This document shows positions 44,831 to 55,299 of a stretch of DNA of 64,000 nt, one piece after another. The translations under genes and the position numbers were made by a program. Origin of the DNA: Cyanophora paradoxa. Lineage: Eukaryota > Glaucocystophyceae > Cyanophorales > Cyanophoraceae. Each line of letters opens with the position of its first letter. The first letter of the stretch is position 1. Where the stretch lies: the NCBI GenBank assembly GCA_004431415.1, contig QPMI01000064.1, forward strand, positions 124,001 to 188,000, written 5' to 3'. The notes below the pieces were generated by a model. The model made no database searches, was not told where the DNA came from, and was given only the letters and a program-made list of their open reading frames with translations.

Positions 44831-47092
44831 GAGGCTTCGCCCGATGTTTGGGACCCGCAGGGGCCCAGGGCTTGTCCGTATGTCAATGGTGAACGACCGG
44901 AATTATTTTTTTTCCACCGCTCTGCGATTGGTCCGAGCGTCGAGGTTGACAACCTCCGCAATGAAGGCGAACGGTCTCCGACGTCACTTGGCTCGACACG
45001 GACGTTACACTTATTTTTGGACTCGTAGCTCCCCTCGAATTCAGTCTGGACTCCTGGGTCCCCGCGCGAAAATCAAAATTTCCCTCACAGATCAATTCCG
45101 GTATTTATACCCCGGTTCGATCGCGAAACTCCAAAAAGTGGGACCCGGTCCCGCCCGGTCCCGCGACGAAAGCGCGTCAGGCACAGCCCACAGCGGTCAG
45201 AATGACAGCCAAGAGCGCGCGCATCGCGGCAAGCTCGATTTCGGCCGCCCTCGACGCTCCAGTCCAGAGAGTCGGCCGAAATTTTGATCCTGCCGGTTCC
45301 GTCCGGTCCCACGACGCGCGCAATCGATGCGTGCTCACGCGCATAGACATAGCGCGGCCTGCGCACTCCAGATATCCGCTTTTCGGAGCCGGAAGAGCGC
45401 AGGAAGGTGCCCGACAGCAAAAATTCGATCCTGCACAACCCCAGGCAACTTTCCGCGCGCCCAGGCCGCGGCGCATGCGCGGATCAATAGATTAAGCATT
45501 TGACATGTAGAAGAAGACTTCCGCACGGTCTCTAAATGCGCCGGGCCGCGAGGACCCAGCCGACCCCGAAAATTCGATCCTGGACGCACCTGCACATCCT
45601 TCCGCACGCACTCGCATCCTCACCCACGCCCATCACACAGTATTCATTTCAGATATAAGCGAAGCCTTCCGCAACCTCTCTGGCCGCGACAGAGCACGAG
45701 AACCCAGCCGACGCCAAATTTTCGATCCTGGACAGACCTGCACATATTTCCGCGCGCCCTCGCCTCTGCAGCCCTAGACATCGATCCTGTATGCATCCGA
45801 GATTCTGTTTAAGCGATTCGCAAGCTCTACGCATGCGCCTGGCCGCGAGAACCTGGCCTCTCCCCTCAGCACTCTCCCCTCAATTTCCTCATGATCAGAG
45901 CCTCGAGCTCAACTACAGCTAGCTGATTAGCAGCACCACTCCTCCCCTCATTATATTCTCTCTCATCTGCAGGAATTCCCTTTATCACATAATTATATTC
46001 TCTAAGGACAGCGCCTCTCAGGACAACTCCTCCCATAATTATATTCTCACTCATCAGCCCTCCCCTCCCCTCTCCCTGCCCCACCGACCCAAAGACAGCC
46101 ACGACGGGCCGCGATGATAAAGGGGGACGCGAGGAGGGCCGCTGAGGCTTCGCCCGATGTTTGGGACCCGCAGGGGCCCAGGGCTTGTCGGAAATCCAGA
46201 TCGGCGACCGAAATTCCTGTAACTTCCAGGTTACGTCCGCCCCACGTGTTTGCCCCGTACTCGTCCTGAATCAATTCACGCACTCACCTCGACGATGACA
46301 TCACGCAACTTTCCATCGACTCTGTCTCATGGATCTAATCTCGAACTTGTACGCTGCAATCTCCAGAGCTGTCATGAATCAATTTCGGTCCTGAAATTCC
46401 CTAAGACGACCGCTCTCCCGTGGGCGTCGAGCGAAAATCGAATTTCTCTCGCAGATCGATTCCGATATTTATACCCCGGCTCGATCGCGAAATCCCAAAA
46501 AGTGGGACCCGGTCCCGCCCGGTCCCGCGACGAAAGCGCACCAGAAACGCCCCAGAGCGGTACAGAATGAGAGCCGAGGGCGTGCGCACCGCCGCAAGCT
46601 CGATTTCGGGCGCCGTCGAGACTCCAGTGCGAAGAGTCGGCCGACACTTTGACCCAGCCGGTCCCGGCCGGTCCCGCGACGCGCGCAATCGATGTGTTCT
46701 CGCGCGCATAGACATAGCACGACTTGCGCACTCCAGATATCTGGTTTTCGGGGCCGGAACAGCGCAGGAAGGCTCCCGGCGGCAAAAATTCGATCCTGCA
46801 CGGGCCTGGACATCTTTCCGCGCGCCGACGCTGCGGTGCATGCGCTGAACAATAGTATAAGCATTTGAGATGTAGAAAAACCCTTCCGCGCGCTTTGCAG
46901 ATGCTCTGGGCCGCGAGGACCCAGCCGACCCCGAGAATTCGATCCTTGACGAACCTGCCCATCTTTCCGCGCGCCCTCACATCCTCACGCATGCCCATCC
47001 GTACAGTATTCATTTGAGAGCTTTTCCAAGCTTTGCGCAAGCTCTCTGGGGGCGAAAGAGCACAAGAACCCAGCCGACACCAAATTTGGAGA

Positions 47093-47133
47093 TCTAGGGG
47101 GGAAATATATATATATATATATATCCCCCTAGA
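47093..47133. repeat. Inverted repeat around a TA microsatellite
   Basis: TCTAGGGGG and CCCCCTAGA arms flank an (AT)n tract at the exact place where the array ends. Next to it lie TATA and GAGCTC repeats (47150-47210). Confidence 0.8.
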
Positions 47134-48926
47134 TTTCACCTCGAGCTCAAGCTCCACCAACCAATATATATATATTAATATCTCTATCCTCGAGCTCGAG
47201 CTCGACCTCCATCGACCCCGGCCGGTACCAATATATCGCTGCGGTGAATAAGGTGCACGTGCACGTGGCGGCGGGCCCGGGGGCGCTGGCTCGCCAGGCG
47301 GAGCGCAGCCTCGGAGCGCAGCGGCCGGGCCTGGCGGCGTGACTTGGTGGACGGGGCGGAGGCGCCAGGGGCGGCGGCGTGGCTCGCCGGGCAGAGCGGA
47401 GGCGCGCGGGCAGCCGCCGGGCGCCGCAGCGCCGTGGCTCGCCGGGTGGGGTGCAGCCTCGGAGCGCGGCGGCCTGGCGGCGTGGCTCAGCGGCTTGGTG
47501 GACAGAGCGGAGGCCCCACGGGCGGCGGCGAGGCTCTCAGGGCGAGGCTGAGGCATGCAGCGTGGCAGCTCGCGGGGGGGCTCACTGGCGCCGCGGCGGC
47601 GCGGACCCGCAGGCAGCCATCTAAGCCCCATCAGGCAGACAGACAGGGAGGCTGAGGGAGCAGGCATGCATTGGCAGGGCTTACCACACGTGAGTGTGGG
47701 CTTGTTTAATGTTTCTCGGTTAAATTATAATTATGAAATAAGAATCGATATCCGACTGCGCCCCCGATCGCGAGCTCTGCCCTTCGTATTAATATTCTCT
47801 TTTCTTCGCCTTCGAATTCGCTGCCAGGCTCCGCATCCGATCCCCCTAGATCAGGCCTCTCGGTGCTCACCGCTGCTGCTGGCCCGGCCCGGTGTCCATT
47901 AGTGAATTCGCACACACCGAGACAATACGGCTAATGATAGAACTGAGGAGTCCGTAAAGTGTCAAGTCGAAAGATGAGCCTACTGGTTACGCCGGGTAGG
48001 GAACCTATCAGCCATCGGACAGGGTGGAGCTAGTCAAGGAGACGTAAACTAAAGCAAAGCTAACCCAGAGCAGAGAGCTACTACCTATACATCTAGCCTA
48101 GCTTAGGACTAGGCTACCGAGAGGACTACCCAGGGTCTACGAGAGGGAGGTAAATTAAAACACTACTACTGCTAGTGCTGCCTGCCTAGGGACCGTCGGG
48201 ACGTCCGGAGCTCGCGGGCTGTTCTACTGTACGGTAGGAAAGCCAGGACGGACCCGCGGTCTAATCTGCCTACTCTCGACGCGGCCGCGACTACAGCTAG
48301 CGCGGCGGGCTCCGCGTCGAGGGGGCCGCTCGCCCGAAGCGCGGGTGGAAGCACGTCGGCGTAGAGGGCCGAGGGAATGAGGCGAGGGGGACGTTGCGGG
48401 GAAGAAGTGGGGCGGGACGGAGAAGGTCGGCGCCGGCCGTGGCGGGGAGGGGAGGGTCGGATTTCTCGGTCAGCAGGGCTTCCAGCCTCGAACCAGCCGC
48501 CGCACCCCCGCCGCGGGCAATTGCGAGCCCCCCTCCGCGGCGGTCCTTCAACCCACGGTCCTGGCACGATGGCCGGGGTATCTGGTGGGTGCAACGACCA
48601 GCCGAAGCCTTCCGCCAAGCCTTCCGATCCATCGTTCCCTCCCTGTCGAGGCGCGAGGAGCGCGGGCGAGGTCGTGAATGGGAGGCAGGGCCAAGAGAGC
48701 GAGCGGGAGGGCAGAGCGGGAGAGGGAGGCAAGGCAGGCGCTCGCTTGGGCGGGGCCCAGCGAGTCGGTCGGGCGGCTATATCTAGTGTGTGCGAGGCTA
48801 AGAGTAGATCAGGTAAGTTTCTCGAGGACTAGGTATGGTGAAGTAGTAGGTAGGTGGTGTCGAGAGTCTCCTCCCGACGTAGCCCCCCCCCCCCCCCCCC
48901 CCCTTTCGCGCGGCTCGGGGTACCGT
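47134..48926. other. Region without a supported gene
   Basis: 47250-47620 is GC-rich with imperfect repeats of GCTCGCCGGGCAGAGCGGAGGCG type. 47900-48180 is an unusual purine-rich stretch (from ACTGAGGAGTCCGTAAAG onward), perhaps the 3' untranslated part of the minus-strand retroelement that ends at 48927. A C21 run is at 48883-48903. Open frames at 48172-48732 are Pro/Arg/Ser low-complexity and not called. Confidence 0.45.
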
Positions 48927-50954
48927 TTAGAGCGGGCTAGGATGTGACTCCCAAGGGCGTACCTTGACGCAATCGTAGAGCTCTTGGGCGCGGAGCGCCG
49001 CCTTCCAGCCCGCGTACTCCGGTGGGCAGTCTGCGTTCCGAGCGGCGTTGAGTAGATTGTGAAGGCGAATCGGCCCGTCGCAGGCGGCGCAGACTTCCTT
49101 ACAGGTCCGGGGGCCGCGGGCCCGCTCTCGGGCGCGGGCGCCCGTGCGGGGCGGGCGCGGTCGCTTCTTTGAGGCCTGGGAGACGCGGCAGTCGCGTTCC
49201 CACTCCGCGTTGATTTCGCAGCGACGTGACCAGAGGCGTCGGGCCCGTTCCAGAAGCGTTTGCCGAACGCGTTTAGCTGCGCGTGCCGCGTACCGGGGTG
49301 CAAGGTTCAGGCAGCGTGTGAGGGCGCTTTCTAGACTCTGCGGAGCAAGGCCCTGGAGCACCCAGAGGCGCGGATACGCGTACGGCCTACCATCGTAGCT
49401 GCGCGCCTCGGTGTCGTCGTCCGCGACGCGGAGGAAGATTGGGACCAGGTCGGGAGCAAGGAGGGCTCCTGCTGGCGGCGCTGTGAGGCCGTGGGCCTCT
49501 CTGTATGCGCAGAGCAGAAGTCGGTTCAGTTCGCGAGCAGTCTCCGCGCGGTGCGCGACCGCATGCGGACCCGGGCACAGGAAGACGTGCGGGAAAGTTT
49601 CAGTCGGGCCTGCGGTGAGAGCCGTCGGTGCCCGGATCGGGCGGCTGGCGCCCGCTGCTGGTTGAGCATGCGAGGCCTCTGTTGCAGTCTGGCTGTTCTG
49701 TGAGGCTGTCGGGCCGCTAGTCTCTGCACGAGGGAGCGGCGTTCTGGTGGCGCAGCCCGCACAGCGTCCCCCAGGGTTGCAGGCGGCGTAGAGTTCCTTC
49801 TGGTCACGTACCCGGACTTCGTTCGCTGGTAGCGAGCTACAGAGCAGCTGCGTCCGAAACTTGAATAGCGCGTTGCGGGCTCCATTGGCGCCTTGGAATC
49901 GGGAACCTACGCTCGTTTCCGCATATAGCCCTGCTATGTCTGCGCCGTCGGCGCCTCGGCGCAGGAGCGCGCCAGCCAGCGGTTGTTGGGTCCAGGCAAA
50001 GTGCGTCTGGTGTTCGTGAAGTGCGTCCATGTGTGCCTTGGGGTCCCCTTCCACCCGTCGTGTGCGCCCGTCGGGGTCGCTGATGGTGAGCACCGCAGGC
50101 ATGCTGAAGGCCGGCGGCAGAAAGAGAGGCTCATGCCGGTGTTCGTCCGCCAGCTCCAGGTCGGCCGCCACGTTCGCTCCGGCGTCCGCGACGTCGTTGT
50201 GGGGGTCGCGGGCGTCGCCCTTTGCGTGCGCTTTGACTTTGACGAGTTTGAGCGGCCGCCCGCGCTCCTCTAGCATTGTCCTGAGCTTGCTCCATGCGTA
50301 CAGTTCCGCGGAGCAGGCGTGCCGGATGTATTCCCGCGGGCTGCGGCAGCTCGCGTGCTGGACGAAATCGGAGTACCAGCGGATCGCGTTCATGTTGTCG
50401 ACGTGTAGAACCGCTCCGAAAGGCGAGAGCAGGTCAGCCATAAGCGCCGCCTGGAGTTCCGCCTTGTTGATCTCCTGCAGGCCCCGGAGCCGGGCAAAGA
50501 AGTCCGTGAGGATACCCGGCGGGTGCAGGCTTGCGCCAGTTCTGAGGTCCGTTTCCGGCCAGTGTACTGCGTAGCCCGCGCGAGCGTTAACCGTCTGGCC
50601 CTCTTTCAGGCTCCCGTCCGTCCAGGCGTACGCTGGGGCGTCGGCCACGTATGAGCCGCCAGGCGCCGCCTCGGCCTCCAGGTGCTCTTTGCGGTAGCGG
50701 GCTTCGAGGCGCTGGCCCGGCCCGGTGCTCGCGGCTCTCGGCCCGGCGGCCCAGCTGCTGGCTCTCCGGATCCGAGCCCTCGACTCGGCGATGATCCGCG
50801 GCCAATGCATGCGCATATGCTCCGCGCGCGGCTTTCGAATTCTCTCTCTCGATCTCTTTCTCGTCTGACTCCGCCGCTCCTCTCCGGCCCAAACCTCCTC
50901 GAGCTCGTCACCTGCGCCCCACGAAACACAGGCGCATGCATATATATGCTGCAA
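48927..50954 (-). CDS. RNase H type 1 and zinc-knuckle protein, 3' remnant of a non-LTR retrotransposon
   Basis: One uninterrupted frame of 675 residues. An RNase H fold spans about residues 105-270 with the full acidic set: D113 in WTDGSLK, E166 in NKAELQAA, D186 in LHVDNMNA and D257 in HNDVADAGAN, plus H243 in KVKAHAKGDA. Downstream, CAGC (about residue 400) and FPHVFLCPGPHAVAHRAETA match the zinc-binding C-terminal segment seen after reverse transcriptase in many non-LTR elements. A second C-x2-C pair, CKEVCAACDGPIRLHN, is near the C-terminus. No endonuclease or reverse-transcriptase motif precedes it, so a 5'-truncated ORF2 is the simplest reading; the first ~60 residues may be flank. RNase H would degrade the RNA strand of the hybrid during insertion. 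A domesticated RNase H gene is the alternative, since the frame is fully open. Confidence 0.7.
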   Translation of the reverse strand: MQHIYACACVSWGAGDELEEVWAGEERRSQTRKRSRERIRKPRAEHMRMHWPRIIAESRARIRRASSWAAGPRAASTGPGQRLEARYRKEHLEAEAAPGGSYVADAPAYAWTDGSLKEGQTVNARAGYAVHWPETDLRTGASLHPPGILTDFFARLRGLQEINKAELQAALMADLLSPFGAVLHVDNMNAIRWYSDFVQHASCRSPREYIRHACSAELYAWSKLRTMLEERGRPLKLVKVKAHAKGDARDPHNDVADAGANVAADLELADEHRHEPLFLPPAFSMPAVLTISDPDGRTRRVEGDPKAHMDALHEHQTHFAWTQQPLAGALLRRGADGADIAGLYAETSVGSRFQGANGARNALFKFRTQLLCSSLPANEVRVRDQKELYAACNPGGRCAGCATRTPLPRAETSGPTASQNSQTATEASHAQPAAGASRPIRAPTALTAGPTETFPHVFLCPGPHAVAHRAETARELNRLLLCAYREAHGLTAPPAGALLAPDLVPIFLRVADDDTEARSYDGRPYAYPRLWVLQGLAPQSLESALTRCLNLAPRYAARAAKRVRQTLLERARRLWSRRCEINAEWERDCRVSQASKKRPRPPRTGARARERARGPRTCKEVCAACDGPIRLHNLLNAARNADCPPEYAGWKAALRAQELYDCVKVRPWESHPSPL

Positions 50955-51075
50955 TACAACGGCGTTCCGAAAAATTCTCTCTCTCTCTTTTTCTGCTCTC
51001 TAGCTCTCCGTATGTACGTAGAAAATCATTTCTCTACGCCGATATCGACCGATATCGAACTGCAGCTGTGGCGGC

Positions 51076-53530
51076 ATGTGGCGCGCGCTCGGCCATTTTC
51101 GAAGTTCCGCCTTCGAATTCATGACTGATCGATATCGCGAGTCGGGTGTGTGTCGATCTTTAGCTGTATATACGTATACGTATATACGTATACATATGCA
51201 TATGCATGTGCTCGCTGGTGTGACGCGTGCTCTCCTCCTCGCATGCGCAGCCGACGTCGACGGCGCCGGCGCCAGTCCGTTTGACGCGCTGTCTGACGAT
51301 CTCGTCGCGCAAATCATCGCTGAGGCTTCAAAGTGCGAAATTGCGGAGACGGGCTCAAACCCTGGTTATTCTCGCAATTTCCACGAAGCTCTCAGCTTCG
51401 GCGGGCTTGTTCGGCTGAGCCACGTCTCCCGCCGATTCCGCAAACTCGCTTGCAATTATCAACAGTTCCTTTCGGGCGTCAAGGCATTCGATGCCACCTT
51501 GATTTCAAAGCCCTCGCCATCTAGATCTAGATCTGCCGCAGCACTCGAGCTCGCGCGAACGATGTGGCGCTCTGCAAACGCGCTCTGGCGCTTCGCACAA
51601 GCACAGCTCGGCCTTGTGAATGAATCTGCAGCCACTGGCCATGGGGCCTCAAGCTGCCTGTCTTCCCCCTGTCCGCTGTCTTCCTTCCTGTTTACGGGGC
51701 TGTGTGGATCGCTCAGCGCGCAGCTCATGGAACTGCGATTTTCATTCAAAGGCGACATGCATATGGCCCCCGTTGTGCCGGTGCTTGCTTCGATTCAGAA
51801 TTTCCCGCGACTGGAACAAGTGCGTGACTTTAATAATAATAAATGAACTTGCGGACCTTTCCATATTTAAAAGCTTAAGGTTATTCATGATATCTCTCCT
51901 CTAAATCTGAATTACATCCGCGCAGTTGTACATTGCGTTCGAGTCTCGCTGGCTGCGAGATAACATGCGCACGGTGGCGGGACCGCTCTATCAGGGCGCC
52001 CTGCAGTCCCTGGCGTCGCTCCGGGTTCCTCTGCAGGCCCTGGAGCTGCGAGAGTGCGCCGTCATAATTAACTTGATTTTTTGAAACGGCTCACGTGCAC
52101 GTTAATGTTGACGTTGGCCATTCTCTTCCGCATTAATATTTGGCCTTCGCTTTGAATTTTCAGATTCCCGATCACATTGGAGACTCTTCGCTCTCTGGGA
52201 CCGCTTTCGCCGACGCTGAAGCGGCTTTCGTGTGGCGTTGTCATTGGCGAGGCACACGCATTGGCGATATATATGCGACCTGTGTTCGCGTCTACTGCTG
52301 TCTTTCAGCAGCTAGAGCAGCTGAGAATGGGTAACTGCGACGTCGACGCATTAATATTATAAATTAATATTTCTGTTATAAAAATTACATTCTAGATCTG
52401 GCGTGCACGTGCACGTGTACATGCATGTGCTGATCGTGGCGTGCTTCTTCCAGAGTTTTATAAATACGATGAAGACACTGGCCGCGGATATAAAGTCCGG
52501 ATATCTCTCAGAGAGTTCGACTTTCAACCACTCTCCAGCATGCCTATGCCGTCTCTGCGTGGTGAACAACGCGATCAGCCGCTCTATAGAGTGCGCGCAC
52601 GCGCGTAGTCCGGTGGATATATTGATCGCTATCATGAGCAGCGTTCGCAATTGGATATGAGCACCTCGGCTTCCTGCAAGGCATGCCGGGGCTCGAGTAC
52701 GTTGAGTTGTCCTGCCTACGCACAGCGGACATATCGCCGCTTCTCAACAGCGCCGGGCGGCTTCGGATGGCCACTTTCAGCTTCTTGTTGCAACATGCAT
52801 TAATTTCGGACGAAACAGGCCCCATGCTGTTCGCTCGGACAGTCACACGATTCTCAGAGCTAGAAGTGCGTGAGATCATGACAATATTATTTAATGGTGT
52901 TTACCAAGATATATATAAATTGGGAGTCCATGGCGTTTCATTTTTTACGTATACACAGATTCTCCAGCTTCTGGTGCCATCGGAAATCCTCTTGGCCTGC
53001 GCTCAGCACCCAATGACACAGTGGTCGAATCTCAAGTGCCTCATCGTTGCCTGTCAGGGCAGCGACAAGATCCCGAGTGCATTTCTCAAGGTGATCTCTC
53101 AATTATAATTATAATAAGTTGTTTAGAGCTTATGATCATGCAATATTAATGTGCCCTTCTCAAGATCATGCATGCGCAATGGAATATATATTTATATCTA
53201 TATCTAGATCTGCTTGACCTCTCATCTCATTTTCGCATGCACCCCTGTCAACGTCCGGCGCCTGCGCAGAGACTTGGCGCCGAAGTCCCTTCTCTCGAGT
53301 TTCTTGTCGTCGGATCGATATCACAACTTCCTCTTGACTCTGCAAGCGGCTTTGACGCCGTGGCCTCCCTGCAGCACCTCCGAGCTATTTTTACCGCGAA
53401 TTACTCTACCCATATGCATGCCATCCAAAAGCTTCAGCGTCCCAAGGCGCACGAAGTGCTCAAGCTGAAGGCTGCCCTGCCTCACGTTGAACTCTCCATC
53501 GACACCGATATTAATATTCCCTTTAACTAG
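51076..53530 (+). CDS. F-box/leucine-rich-repeat protein
   Basis: Seven exons: 51076-51819, 51926-52053, 52164-52330, 52454-52558, 52681-52865, 52959-53090, 53270-53530. All joins keep frame and the total, 1,722 nt, encodes 573 residues. Donors are GTGCGT, GTGCGC, GTAACT, GTGGTG, GTGCGT and GTGATC. The F-box lies at about residues 64-125 (PFDALSDDLVAQIIAEA ... LVRLSHVSRRFRKLACN). Irregular leucine-rich repeats follow, with strands LQALELRE, LKRLSCGVV, LEQLRM, LEYVELSCL, LKCLIVAC and LEFLVVGS. F-box proteins link substrates to SCF ubiquitin ligases, the LRR part usually choosing the substrate; that role is inferred from the family. The start is uncertain: the first ~60 residues include a low-complexity TYTYIRIHMHMH run, and a start near 51190 or an upstream exon is possible. 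The last 12 residues and 3' flank recur at 61145. Confidence 0.75.
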
Positions 53531-53689
53531 TTCAACTTGATCGAAAGTAATTGGATTCATCCATTGAATCTGCAACTGGATATCAATCCACATCCACGCG
53601 CATGCAGGCCGCCGGGCAAGCTTAAGGGAGGCAGATCATCGGATCATGAACTCCACAAGATACTATGATAGCTCAGATAAATTCGATCA

Positions 53690-55299
53690 TTGCAAGGGGG
53701 GAAAGAAGACCGAAGGTCTTCCCCCCCTGGCTTCCCGTTCCCTCGCTTCAGCCAAAAGTTTTCTATGAGGCCGTTTTCGAGGTCCAGTATGCAACACCAG
53801 AAAAAAATGATGCTTTATTCGCGATCCGATTGGCTCGGTGGACCGGTCAGCTTTCGACTTTCGAGCGTCAAAATCGAGGGGAAAAAGTGGTTTTCGAGGG
53901 GAAAAAGTGGTTTTCGAGGGGAAAACGATCGAACTTCTCCTCACTCCGGTCTTCGAATTTCTTGCGCGGTTATGCATGGAACCAGTTCTCCCTAGCTGTC
54001 TCCTCTAGATTTCGGCTTCCTCGAGCTCGCACTGCGCCGCGTACGCCGCACGGTACCCGTGCCGCCTGGACTACTTTTGACTGCATACGGTGCCTAGCTG
54101 CGCCGCTGATTGCAGCCGAGCACGCCCGGCCGTGCAGATCTAGACCGTGCTCTCTTGCTGCGCTCAGCACGTCTCCGAAATCGAGCTAATCGAGCGCCGC
54201 GGCCGCTGCCCGCAGCCGAGCACGCCGGCCGGGCCGGGCGCTTTTGTTGCGGTCGACACTCCGCTGCTCGGCTTCTCGGTTTCGCCGCGGTGCTTGCTTC
54301 GGCAGATCTAGATTGCCCCGCAGCTTTATGCCCGGTAGTAGCTTCGAATACGCCAAATTACGCGCGTGAGTCTGCTGCTGTGCAAGTCCGCATCAGATGG
54401 GACGGCGAGCTGCAGCCGCTTCTGTGCCCGGAGACGTCGTCCCGGGGCGGGACTTCGTGGCGGGTGGCGCATGCGCGCAGGCTGCACGGTGTCGTCATCA
54501 TGCAACGGCGGAATTTGCTTACATTGTCCGGACGGAGCCCGTGAACACATCTGCTGGCGCCAGAACTTGTTTCGTCATGTCCGGCAGCACAGTCGCAGCG
54601 CTCGAGTTCGTGCAGTTTAGATCGAGTCGCGCGCTGGCAAAAACACAGCTCCGGATCCTAACGCACGTATTCACCGCCACGCAGGGCACTTCCAATTCAG
54701 CAGTGCGTGCCCAGTCTTCAGTTGGCGTTCAGCTTTCTGAAATTATATTGCATACACAGGTCGCCGCAGCTGAAGACCACAGAAGCCCTCCCACATGCTT
54801 ATCGTCACCTCTTCCTCTGGCGGTACCCTGTCGTTAGTCTTCAGGACCGGCGCCGCTGGCTGCCGCTCACCCCCATGGCCGACTTCCGCCCCGACCCCCT
54901 CCAGAAGGCCTGGATCGCCTATGTTTACGGCGAGCCCTCTGCAGACAGCACCATCATCTTTTAGCCAGCTGTTCAGGGTTAGCGGTAGGCCGTGCGAACA
55001 CAGTTGATGCGCAGCGTTTTCTCGCTCCAGAACAATCTTTCTTATACAGTGCGCTGAATCTGGCCTTTCATTGAGCCTTTTCTTTATTCGGTTTGATCGC
55101 AGCGTCTGCTTAATGGGCCTTTTCTATTTTTTATAATCATATATACTCTGTGTCTATCTTTACACTTCAACCTGCCGCGCGCGCCGGGCCGGGGTCGATC
55201 TAGATCTGCCCCGTGCATGTGCGTGCCACTACGACTCTTTCATTAGATCCCGGTTCCCCCCTTGCACCCCCGGCGCGAGAATCGCGGCCGGGCCCCTAG
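53690..55299. mobile_element. Non-autonomous Helitron-like element, 1,610 bp
   Basis: Its ends are fixed by the uninterrupted copy at 61145-61454: sequence identical up to A53689 resumes at T55300, so the insertion sits between A and T without target duplication, the Helitron rule. The 3' end is CTAG (55296-55299), preceded by the hairpin CCCGGC-GCGA-GAA-TCGC-G-GCCGGG. The 5' end, TTGCAAGGGGGG, is not the canonical TC, and its reverse complement CCCCCCTTGCA lies subterminally at 55256-55266. Asymmetric terminal inverted repeats of this kind are known for Helitron2/Helentron types. A second hairpin, GAAGACC-GAA-GGTCTTC, follows the 5' end. No Rep or helicase is present. Inside are exon-like pieces (see 54770-54964) that may be captured host sequence. 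Confidence 0.65.
54770..54964 (+). pseudogene. Exon-like fragment inside the Helitron-like element
   Basis: A frame reading ALPHAYRHLFLWRYPVV, RRWLPLTPMADFRPDPLQKA and WIAYVYGEPSADSTIIF before a stop. It has protein-like composition and an acceptor-like ACACAG before it. Family not recognised. Possibly a captured terminal exon. Confidence 0.3.

Larger units (their letters stand above)
26769..47086. repeat. Complex tandem array, right block (about 15 units)
   Basis: Unit landmarks (CTAAGACGACCGCTC, or CCCTCAAATTCCGTCCGC in a subfamily) fall near 27100, 28388, 29726, 31143, 32419, 33826, 34431 (partial), 36626, 37906, 39306, 40708, 42164, 43623, 45029 and 46401. Full units are 1.28-1.46 kb. 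Order in a unit: CCGCGATGA(A/T)..AAGGGGGGCGCGAGG; GAGGCTTCGCCCGA; hairpin TGGGACCC-GCA-GGGGCCCA; T-run and CCACTCGAGTCCGATT; CGCAATGAAGGCGAACGG; GGATCAATTCCGGTATTTATA; GTGGGACCCGGTCCCGC; four to five ~150-bp subrepeats; AGCTAGCTGATTGGCAGCAC; CT-rich CCCTCTCAGCAGCCCTCCCC. No conserved long frame is kept across units. The last unit has foreign sequence at about 46190-46390 and is cut off at 47086. Confidence 0.9.

Noticed and set aside
9361-47086. Long open frames on both strands in the array (e.g. 283 aa at 10381-11232, 314 aa at 31785-32729, 319 aa at 32047-33006)
   Set aside because: They change register and length from unit to unit, occur on both strands at once, lack a conserved start, and follow from GC-rich ~150-bp subrepeats.
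26769-47086. CRISPR array
   Set aside because: Units are over 1 kb with internal repeats, there are no short repeat-spacer pairs and no cas genes, and the context is eukaryotic.
47948-47990. Hammerhead-ribozyme-like core CTGAGGAGTCC ... GTCGAAAG
   Set aside because: The CUGANGA and GAAA boxes are present, but the sequence between them cannot form stem II (no GGAC partner for GTCC), and stems I/III are not evident.
48172-48732. 187-codon minus-strand Pro/Ser/Arg-rich frame
   Set aside because: Low complexity, overlapped by an equally open plus-strand frame, and without splice or start support.
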